From Wyeomyia smithii (Eukaryota > Arthropoda > Insecta > Diptera > Culicidae): DNA of 64,000 nt. Shown piece by piece: positions 11,959 to 22,400 of the stretch. The notes beneath the pieces were generated by a model. It worked only from the letters and a program-made list of their open reading frames with translations, made no database searches and was not told where the DNA came from. The stretch covers positions 23,195,530-23,259,529 of the forward strand of contig NC_073696.1 in NCBI RefSeq assembly GCF_029784165.1. Reading direction: 5' to 3'. The stretch's first letter is position 1; each line of letters opens with the position of its first letter. The translations under genes and the position numbers were made by a program.

Positions 11959-12802
11959 TCAGTTTCAGTTCATTTTAGTTTATATCCAGTTCAGTTTCAA
12001 TTCTGGTTCACGTCAGTTTCAGTTTATTTTTAGTTCAGTTTTGATTTAGTTTTAAGTTAAGTGTCAGTGCAGTTTTAGTTTAATTTCAATTTCAATTTAG
12101 TTTTATTTAAGTTTCAGTGCAGTTTCAACTCAGTTCCAGGTAATTTTTATTTAAGTTTACTTTCGGTTAAAAATTATGGAAGTTTTCACTTAATTCTCCA
12201 GTATTTTAGTTCAGTCTGAGATTAACTCTCACGGAACGCGATGAGAGACAGGACACAACACTTATTGTTCTTACAAAACATAAAAAAGGAATTTAATTTA
12301 CCTTTTTAGTCGACCGGTTTCGGGCAGCGATCTTGCCCATCAGCTGGACGATGTCCGACTAGTTGCGCATAGTAGTTGTTGTTTTCTAGATATCACAATT
12401 TCTCCCCTGTTACAGCAAGATCGCTGCCCGACACCGGTCGACTAGAAAGGTAAATTAAATTCCTTTTTTATGTTTTGTAAGAACAATAAGTGTTGTGTCC
12501 TGTCTCTCGTCGCGTTCCGTGAGAGTTAATCTCAGACTGAACTAAAATACTGGAGAATTAGGTGAAAACTTCCATAATTTTTACCCGAAAGTAAACTTAA
12601 ATGAAAATTACCTGGAACTGAGTTGAAACTGCACTGAAACTTAAATAAAACTTAATGAAAACTAAATTGAAATTGAAATCAAGCTAAAACTGCACTGACA
12701 CTTAACTTAAAACTAAATCAAAACTGAACTAAAAATAAACTGAAACTGACGTGAACCAGAATTGAAACTGAACTGGATATAAACTAAAATGAACTGAAAC
12801 TG
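11959..12802. repeat. 844-bp near-palindrome (fold-back), arms about 380 bp
   Basis: The left arm (11959-12336) is the reverse complement of the right arm (12415-12802), with a 78-bp spacer. The differences I checked by eye are scattered single substitutions and one 10-11 bp indel, so identity is roughly 95%. The outer part of each arm is satellite. The inner part carries TTAATCTCAGACTGAAC, the stretch CAACACTTATTGTTCTTAC, and the motif GTCGACCGGT. It could be a fold-back element or a recent inverted duplication. Confidence 0.85.
12312..12343 (-). ncRNA. Degraded hammerhead-ribozyme-like core
   Basis: Read on the minus strand, CTGATG (12343-12338) is followed by a GGGCA...TGCCC hairpin and GAAACCGGTC (12321-12312). 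This is the order expected of a hammerhead core: CUGANGA, stem II, GAAA, short self-complementary stem III, and a GUC cleavage site. The conserved A9 is replaced, and base 2.1/1.1 pairing at stem I is poor although TAGTC/GACTA lies further out. The opposite arm lacks the core. It is most likely a relic of a Penelope-like terminal repeat. Confidence 0.35.
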
Positions 12803-13597
12803 ATCGAGATTAATTTAATAGCTACGCGATGTAAATCTTATAAAGGACAGCCTATGCCGAAGTGCGCTTGCTTTCTTGAAGCTATTCAGGATTATTAGTC
12901 ACTTATATAAATACTTAGATGCTTCGGGTTGTATATGATTTTCGCGCGCGTCATTCACATAGGATGATAGATGATTGGCCTACTTATGGTTTATTGGTTT
13001 AATCAGATTCACATCGTGTAGTCGTATATGCGTGGCTCCAATAACATCATATTGTAAAAATCGGTCAATTTTGTGCTCCATCGAAATAAACCATGCACAC
13101 CTGTGCGCGGCCCCAAAGGCATTGGTAATGTCTCTTGGTCTAAACCGGTACCAGATATAAATAAGCTAATTGTGTTTCTCTAGTCAGCCGGCTGACTATA
13201 GAATAAACCGAAAATAGCTAAATAGAGACGGATAAGAGTTATATGTATGATCGCATCGCTTATCAAAGTGAATCCTGATCCAACGAGCCCTCCCCTACCA
13301 ACAAAAACCTCCTTCCTGTGACCTTGGTGGAGATGCAGAGGTAAACACGGTCTTTAAATAGCAAGGGTCACACTAACATCCCTTACCTCTTCCCACCTGA
13401 TTGCAAGGACGTAGCCGGCGTCGTTATTGATCCTTTAAAGTATTGAGTCACTAAAACTTGTACAATGAGAATGGTCGGTCACTCCCAACCCCCTTCAGTT
13501 GATTCACTGTACAATTTTACTGATTCGGATCAATCACGGAGTGCAACCATTGATATGTGCAGTCAGTCAAGCTAAGCGAAGCTAAGCTAATTTTAAA
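12803..13597. repeat. Unidentified insertion within the satellite; candidate retroelement end
   Basis: This 0.8-kb GC-normal block interrupts the satellite. It contains a TATAAATAAG motif at 13156-13165 and AATAAA at 13202-13207, an arrangement that could fit a solo LTR. It also carries GGTGGAGATGCAGAGGTAAA (13328-13347), which recurs near 49229-49248. No terminal TG...CA ends or target duplication were established, so the class remains open. Confidence 0.35.
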
Positions 13598-13740
13598 TTA
13601 GCTCCAGTAAAGTTTCAGTTCAGCTTTAGTTTGGTTTAATTTCAGTTGCAGTTAAGTTTCTTTATCTTAAGCTCGATTTTAGTAAAGTTTCAGTTAAAAT
13701 TTGGGTTCAGTTGTGCTTCAGCCAAGGTTCAATCGATATT

Positions 13741-16700
13741 TTTATTAAGGTACGCAAAAGCAAATTGAAAAGTAAGTTTAGTCGAATCAAGCGCCCTAAC
13801 TTCGGCAGTTGGTGATGTATTGCTATAATTATTTTTTCAATATTGAGTATTACCAAAGGCATCCTTCAACTGCAAAACCAAAACAATGAAATCACCATGC
13901 GCAAGCTGTGCATTTGTTTTCTTTTCGATCGTCAAACATTTTTACAAAAAGGTTGAATTTTTTTGGGGAAGTATTGTTTCATAAATTTTTGCCGCAAAAC
14001 TAGTTGTAAACATGCTTGATTTCGCTCTTTTGCTCTTTGAATGTTCATTAGACTGTATTTTGTCTAGGAGGCAGAATATGAACAAGTCGTATATGAAGCA
14101 CTTGTAGAGATACTCTATCTCTACAATTTGTCTAAACATTGTATTGTTGAAATTGCCATAGGTACAGCGTAGAAGTCAGGCCAAGCTTGTAAAACCGGAA
14201 GAGCTGCTCTTTTACCTACGAAAATAAAACAACTTTGGCTGTGGAACCATAGCAAAGCAATTTCAACATTACAACGTTCAGACTGTATACACAACTTTTC
14301 TACAAAATTTTGGAGAAAATTTTGACAAAATTTTGGTCAAAGATATTTGTTTGTCAAAATTATTTGACGAACTTATCGGAATATATATAGTTTGCTTGTC
14401 TTTCAGTCACGCGCACGACAAACGAAAGTTACTCAAATTACTTTTTTCCCAAGCAAACTCTGAAGCTGAGGTACACTAAATTTTGTTATTTTTTTGTGGG
14501 TAGCTACCAAGGATGGAAAAACTCGTATCGCATAACAATCATTCGGGTATCATTTCTGAATGTGCTATTTATAAGCTTTCAATCCTAGCAAACCATCGCT
14601 ATTAAAAGTTACAAATTCTCAAGCTTGCAAGAGACAACTTAGAGCAAAGAAATATATGGAAGCTTTCTTTGATGATTTTGTTTCAGTATTGCCTGCTTTA
14701 GGCGGAGCGAGCAACATATAGCGAGTGTTTCACGAAAGAATCGTAAACGATTGCACTCAAGCGATCGCAATGGTTCTTTCAAATGTTGGTTGCTTGTAGG
14801 CGTAATTCGGCTACTCCACGTCGTGCTTTCACCGTGATATACCACGATGATTCTTGGTGATTTCAAGTATCAGATGCTAATGCACCATGCTACAATTTCC
14901 GTAAGCATTGATGATACCTATTTGCTCCGGCAAGCAAACAATTGAACACAATCTAACGTTCATTTGGATTCATAATTTCGTATCACTGGCGATAATATCT
15001 CAAAGCTTCTCGCGATAATGTTGAATGCAAGTGAACTTGGATACAATAAATACTATCGTGTTTGAATCATTCAGTCTCCTTCTATGGTATTCGAAACTCT
15101 TGGAAGCGAAAAACAATAAGCAGCGTTTCTATGGAAAACTTGTACGCGAGTGGAGATAGTTGAACGATAACTGATAAATTAAAGAACACATTTGCATGAA
15201 AAATTGCTAGTGAGTGAACTTTTCCATGCTTGGTAGCAACGCAAACACTACTGTTCTGACTACAAGTTACCTTTGCTTTTAGTCCTCCACTCACCTCCTC
15301 TCGACTGGTATGAAGCCAGTCGTAAGGAAATCAAAGCTAACTGCGTCTTAACTAATATTCGGCACACGTGTTAAATTAGCACATGGCTATAGGTTCTGAT
15401 GCAGGTGCATCGACAAAAACCGCCAAAAACGTAATAAAGGGCGGAAGGCAATTTTAGGATGTAAGACATGACATAGTATCAAAGATATCAAGCATGTAAA
15501 TGAAATCTAAAGTTAGCCGAACCACTGTCGGTTAATTATGAACGTTATTTTAAAATTACATGTCCAATAAATTCTGTAATGTCATGGCATTACCATCAAA
15601 ATTAGGTTGTCAAGTGATGTAATAAGGCAGTACCTGTTGTAGTTCATTGAGGATAGACTATGAAAAAGTCAAGAAAATAATGGGGATTATAAACCTTTTT
15701 TTGCTCGAGAAAATAAGCAGTTTAGTTTTTTTTTTAAAGTGTGTACCAAATTTTATATGCCTTGAAATTGTAATTTTTCAATAGTACAGTTATTCGATAG
15801 CAAAAAGTTGACCGAAGAGGTTAATAACGAACATTTCTTAAAAATTGAAGAAAGCCGGCTGTAACTCTCCAAAGCCATTTTATGCAAAACATCATATCGA
15901 ATTTCAAGTTTAGCTTATGGCTCGTGACAAGCCGCACTTGAAATCTATCCAACTTTCTCCCTATTACTTAAAGCTTTAACAAAATTTACATAAATGTTCT
16001 CAAGAAGTTGTACTCAAAGATAAAGCAATATATTTTTTTCGATATTTTTAAAAAGAGAAAAGACATTTAACCTACACAAGACATGCTGCACATATTGTAC
16101 CCCGAATTAATTCTTTAAGTATACTACGACGTTCAAGATGCACGGAGAAAGGGATAATTATTTTGCTGATACGTGAAAATTTTAACTGTTTCAAAAAAAC
16201 TTAGAGTATAAGATAAACCCGACGAGAGACATTCAAAGTTTGATTCAAGTTCAACAATAATACTTGAAAATTTTCACGATGAAATTATTCAGCAAGGTAC
16301 AGATTGATCTTTAATTTGCAATACAGTTTGTGTTAATTATGTTTGTAGTTGATGAGTAATAAGAGTTTGAAGTTCATTTTTTGAGGTAAGAACCGATTTT
16401 TCCCCGCCGGGATCGGGTTAAGCTATTGGCCATTATTTTTGAACATTATGTAAAATCTGATCAACAGTTTTGATTTAAGATATTTTGATATATCGACATA
16501 AAATTTTCAAAGTTTTAAAAATTAAACATAGGTTTATCTACTATCCTACAAATGCGCTACAGTAAGCCAACTTTTTTTATTTTTTATCAAATAATATTTG
16601 TTTGCTTATGTAGAAGAAGACGAAAACAAAGAAATAGACAAAGGTAGTGGTGATGGTATGAGGATTCTTACGCTGTTACGCAACACTATAAAAGGTTTCT

Positions 16701-19487
16701 GTGATGGCACGCAGATGACAGATGTTTCATGCGCGTCATTTATCATTTGTGAAGTTATATCGGAGTATTAGAGAGGGATTTGAAGGACAGTGCTTCGTTA
16801 TTCCAAGCTTTGCTATTGTTAATAACAAATTGCAGAGACAAACTTTTGTATGTGTGAATATTTTTTTGAGCAATCCAGTATTTTTTCATGAGCAATGGTT
16901 TTTGTAAATTGTTTTTTTTCAATCACATTCATTTTTAGTTATTTTGTAAGTTTAGTTTGAATATAACATATGTAATATTAAACAATTGAGAAAATGAACT
17001 ATTATTCAAGTTATGAAATTTAAAAAAAAATTAAATCTTTAGAAAACAATTTTTCGAAAATAATCAAATAATGGAGAAAAAGTCTATAGATATTGGAGAA
17101 AACAGCTGTGCAGTGGATCCCTATAAAAAGCGAGATGCAGATTCGTTTTCGAGTAAGCAATCAATCCACGATCTACTGAACAAAGGATTTATCGCATTTA
17201 GATAATTAATTAAGTTTTAAACCAGCGCTGGCCATCTGCATCGAATTGTCGATAGTGTCTTAGTTACATATTGAACTTCAACTCGTTATTTCAAAAAAAA
17301 ATATTGGTTATTTTATCCAATAAAAAATTCAATATGGTTCGAAGTTACGTTAGAAAAACGATTTATACACATTTTTGAGGCACTAAGTAAAAGAGACAGC
17401 TTTCTCACATGTGTCATGTTTGCAAAGGCGAAAAACTGGCTCTAGGTAGTGTTATTTTGGAATTAGTTCATACATATTCAAAGTCATGGCTGAGTCAACC
17501 CAAAGTCAAGAGGAAGTGGTTATATACGAGTCAACGTCCGGAAGCTATTGTAACAAATATGCATGCTTTTGAAACAATTCGTTGTTGTAGTAACATCAAT
17601 AAAATGTCATAGAAACAGTTTGTATACTCTAACATGTTGGAAAAAGTTGAAAAAGTGGTTAAACGCATGGCCGAAATATGTTTGCCTCTTTCTGAAGCAA
17701 ACATATATTGGCCATGCCAAGTTTTGACATCTCTTTGATTAACGTTCGGCCATTGCACGTGAACAGAGAAGCAGCTTGTGACAATTTACAGGTGATTACT
17801 TCTTAATTTATCACATTTAACGATGTGAAATTGTTTGAGAATGCCTGTCAAACCGCTATAAGTCAAATCATTTCATTTTTAGATGCCTAAAATTTACAGA
17901 AATTCACAGCAGAAGGATATTCTCCTCAAACTCACTATTTTTGCTCTAAAAATACCGATGATGATCTTAAATATAATGAGTCCGAACTATTAACATACAC
18001 GTCTGTAGATATAAAGGTGGGCCAAAGTAAAAATTTGGTGGACCAAAATACATATTTAGTACTTCGTAGAAATTTTGATATTTCTAGGATATTTTTCGAT
18101 ATATTGCATTGTTGAACGGTGTAAATTAAAATAGACACTTGACTTTTAACAATGGTATAATAGAGTAGGTATTTATGTTGAAAATTTGTGTTTATTTTTA
18201 ATGAAATGTGCGAACACTTCCCAAAGCTGGCCAAAATACCCCCGTTACCCTAATTGCAATAATTTTCAATCTATGTGCTCCGAGTGTGTAAACGCGACCC
18301 GTCCGTGGCAAAACAATAAATACGGCACCCGATGCGTGAAAATCGACAATCCCTGATTATCCGGGCAGGAGCAGTTTGCTCCGGTGCGATTATCTTCTAT
18401 TCCTATACACGGTGTTAGCCGGCTAGTTATATGCTTCGCTCACCACAAGTGGTGGCTACTTTTTTTTGAAAGGAAATAGAACTAAAACTTTGAACCTGAT
18501 GCGAAGATAAGAAAGGTTGGTTCCGAACTGCTTTCGTAGCTTTCGTGGATTAACTGTCTGTGTTCGTGGTTGATTCATGCACTGCCTACTTAGACGCAGA
18601 ATTTGTTTCAATCATTTATAATTCTAACGAACTCATCCCATTCAACAAACCATTACGTAAATTGAAATTCGGACTAGAAGACAAATAAGACCTGTAACTA
18701 TTATGCAAGTTTACTGGTTGGCCTTTAGGTTATTTTCACTAGCAGCATCACTAGCGTCTTTTCCCATGCTTTCGCTCTTTTTCTCACTCTCGGTTCGATC
18801 GACTCGAAATCTAGTGTTATGCTGTGACGGGTTTGTTTGAGCACCTTTAAAACAACGGAACGAAATAATTGCCCCCGCCTGCCACTATCGGCCCCTGTTG
18901 GACACATCATGCGCAGCCGGTCTACATCGAGCGAGAGAAGAAAAAAAGCATCAATTCGGTGTTCGTTGGTGCGAACAGACCATAACTGTATAAATATTTA
19001 ATCTGGATGTGATTATTTGCCATAATGAAAAATACATGTTGTTTTATGGTTATGGTTCCATATTTAATCCATCCCTAGAACAATGGTAAGCTTAGCTTCT
19101 CAGTGCTTCCAGGCTAACTAGCGTGTCAAAATGAAGCGATTTCAGTGTAAAAATGTGCGTGCGCTCCGCGCCCCAAACCGCTAAATCCTTCCTACATACT
19201 CTCTCTCTCTATCAGCGTGACTGATCTGAAATTTATTCAACGAATTTACCACACTAATTTTAGGCCAATTGGCACTGTAAAAGATGACGACCACGCGGCT
19301 CCCGTCGAGGCCAAAACCCGTTCCGTGCAGTGCTATCACGCACAATGATCAGTGCCAATAAAGATAAACTTCCCGATTTGTAGCTTGTAAATTAGTAAAA
19401 TCTTCGTTGCTTACAATTCATCGTTAAAATGAAAAAAGACAAAAAAAAAACAACAGAGGAATAAAATGAAACCCATTCGGGCAAGTC
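13741..19487. other. Intronic sequence of ft, AT-rich, no gene recognised
   Basis: This lies downstream of the ft donor on the transcribed strand. Reading frames are short and lack cadherin, EGF or laminin-G motifs, so no further ft exon is visible here. The block nearest the exon (18.25-19.4 kb) is less AT-rich and non-repetitive, which may reflect conserved intronic regulatory sequence. Confidence 0.6.
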
Positions 19488-19493
19488 ACTCAC
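19488..19493 (-). other. ft: 5' splice site ending the ft exon
   Basis: On the minus strand the sequence is ACCAAG|GTGAGT, a near-consensus donor in phase 0. Homology with Fat continues up to ...TSTK and stops exactly here. The residues read through beyond it (VSDLPEWVSFY...) are not cadherin-like and end at a stop at 19392. Confidence 0.93.
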
Positions 19494-22400
19494 CTTGGTG
19501 CTCGTCGTTCTCGGCAGCCCTCCGAGTGCAATAGCGTACACTTCCACCTCGTAGCTCTCGACGCCGGACTCGCGATCCAGCTCGACCGCCGTGGACAGGA
19601 TGCCCAGCTTCGTGTCGATGTCGAACAGCCGGTTCACCTGCCGTCCGTCGCCGGTCACATTCGTCACATAGTACTCGATATCACTGACCGAGTTCAGATA
19701 CGCGGACACGGTCAGAATGCTGGTACCGATTGGTTCGTTCTCCGAAACACTACCGAACAGATCTTTCTTCACAAACACCGGTCCGTTCTGGGTCGGGATG
19801 GTCGTGAGGATCGTGATGTACGCGTCACTACTTTTGCGCTCACTCTGCACAGCTTCATCCGTCGCTCGGACCGCCAGCTGGTAGCGAATTTCCGGCTTCG
19901 GGATTGCCTTTCGCAGTGTGATCGCACCCGTCGATCGGTGCAGCTTGAACAGGTCCATATTGCCGCCGGTCATCTCGTACGTCACTAAACCGTTGGAGCT
20001 GGAATCGGCATCGAACGCGTTGATAAACATAACCGGACTGGTGGGACTGCTGTCCACTCCCAGCCGAATGTCCTTGATCGGTAGGATGGCGGCGTTCATT
20101 GAGACGAAAATTGGAGCATTGTCGTTAATGTCTTCCACGATCACCGTGACGAGTTTTTCCGCCGACATTCGTTGGGCCGCAACGGCGGCTTGATCGGTTG
20201 CGATCACCGTTAGGCGATAAGTATCGATCGCTTCACGATCAATCGCATGCAATGTGTGAATTACTCCGGTTGTTGGGTTAATGCCAAAATGGCGACTTCG
20301 ATTGTCCGGATCCTGGTTGGCGATTTCGTAGGTCACTTTACCATTAAGCCCGGAATCCGGATCCTCAGCTGTCACCGTTACTATAGGAGTTTTGAGCGGG
20401 ATTCCTTCACGGATTTGCCGCACAATTGCGGTGTTGGGAAAACTGGGTGGATTGTCATTCGAATCGATTACATTCACCGTGAACAAGATCGTGGTTGAGA
20501 GACGGGGGTTTCCGCCATCCGAAGCGGTAATGTTCAAGGCGTAACTTTGAGTATCCTCGTAGTCCAGCAGTTTGTGCAGGTACAGAAAGCCACTGGTAGG
20601 ATCGATGTGGAAGGTATCTTTCCGGTTGCCAGCGCCAATCGAGAAGGTGACTTGGCTGTTAACACCGAGATCCATATCGGTCGCCCGGAAGCGAATCAGC
20701 TCGGTACCGATCGGGGTAGTTTCGTTGATCGAAATCTGACTGAGCGTCTGGGTGAACTCGGGTGCGTCATCATTCTCGTCAAGCACCTCTATCGTGACAG
20801 TCGTGCTGGCGCTTAATCGATTCTGCGTCGAAGCATCATGGGCAACAATCGTTAATTTATACATTGACACCGTTTCCCGGTCCAGAACTTTTGCCAGCGT
20901 TATCTGGCCGGTAGCATCATCGATCACAAACCGTTCGTCGCTGTTTCCTTCGGCAATGAAATAGTACACATCCCCATTAAGGCCCTCGTCGGCATCGTTG
21001 GTGTACACCCGGATCAGCTGGGTACCAATGGATGATCCCTCCGAGATCTGAACCTTATAAGGAGCTCTCACGAACTGCGGCGCATTATCGTTGACATCGG
21101 TTATAAACACTTTAATTTTCACCTTATCGCGCAACCGGGTCAGCCCATTGTCGGACACAATCGCTTCGAGCGTGATGAAGTTCTGGCCGGTCGTCTGCAC
21201 TAGCGCCTCGCGGTCAAACTCGTGCATCGTTTTGATGAATCCATTTCGCGAATCAACGGTAAAATCTTCCTGCTTGCTTGATAGCATATAAATTAGTTCG
21301 GCATTGCGGCCAATGTCACGATCTACCGCCGTCAGCTTGCCCACAAACGTGTCGGCTGGCTCATTTTCGGCCACACTAAAAATAAACGTGCTATTGGTGA
21401 ACTGGGGCGGATTATCATTTTCATCGATCACGTGAACTATGACCGGAACGGAGGAGCTCCGGGCGGGATCGCCTTCGTCGGTGCAGCTGATCGTCAGTGA
21501 ATAATAATCGCGTTCCTCTCGATCGAGCGCACTTTTCACGTACAGAAACCCGTCCGGGAAGATACCGAATTTTTTGTCCACATTTCCTTCGATGATCGCG
21601 TAGGAGATCCTCTGATTGATGCCGATATCGGCATCGGATGCGGCCAGTGCGAAAAAGCGTGAATTCACCGGCATCGATTCCAGCAGAGATGTTTCGTATG
21701 AGGTGTGATCGAATACCGGGGTGTGATCGTTCACGTCTTCGATCGTAACCGTGACCGTACCTTTGGTCGTAAGCTGGGGGTCGCCACTATCGGCGGCGGT
21801 TATTTCAAGATTCAGTACACTGCCAGGATCGACGAAAATCGGCCGATTCAAATACAGCACCCCGGTGGTTTCGGAGATTCGGAAGAGATTTTCCGGATTG
21901 TAGCTCAAACTGTAGGTTATTCGACTGTTGGCCTCGGAGTCTGCGTCTTTAGCTTTTGAAAGGTAAATTTCCTGCCCAACCGCGGTATTCTCCGGTAGAT
22001 CGATTTCGTCGTGATCGTGTAGAAAAATCGGCGCATTATCATTCACATCCGCGATCGTCACATTGACGATCGTTTGCCCGAAGGCCAAACCATTCCTTGC
22101 CGTCACAGTGAGGCTATAAAAGGCTGCCGCTTCGCGGTCAATGTGTTTTGCACTGCTTATCACCCCACTGCGCTCATTGATGCGGAAATTTTCCGCCGGA
22201 TCTCCCTGTACAATCGCATATTCGACGTCCTTCACCGAATGTAAAGCCTTCGTCTTCACCTGTCCAACTTCCCGTTCGTTTTTAACCTTCTCCAGCTCAC
22301 TGTCTTCCACCAACTGAAACTCATAACCACTGAGAGTATCGAATTCGATCTCCTCCATGATGGACTCCTTGACGATTTCAACCACCGCATCTTTATCGGC

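Larger units (their letters stand above)
10918..13740. repeat. Large TTCAGTTTAGTT-type satellite array
   Basis: From 10918 to about 12180 nearly every 10-14 bp contains CAGTT or a one-base variant, giving a degenerate pyrimidine/purine-alternating array. It appears inverted at about 12541-12802 (AACTGAAACTGA) and direct again at 13598-13735. The interruptions are the palindrome core (12180-12540) and an unrelated block (12803-13597). It shows no reading frame of interest. Confidence 0.8.

Noticed and set aside
10918..12180. Repeated short motifs resembling a CRISPR-type array
   Set aside because: Units are degenerate with no constant spacer length, and the sequence is eukaryotic satellite.
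19392..19493. Continuation of the ft frame for 33 residues to a stop, ending in a hydrophobic stretch
   Set aside because: It lies after a near-consensus donor and has no cadherin similarity; the apparent membrane-like segment is intron read-through.
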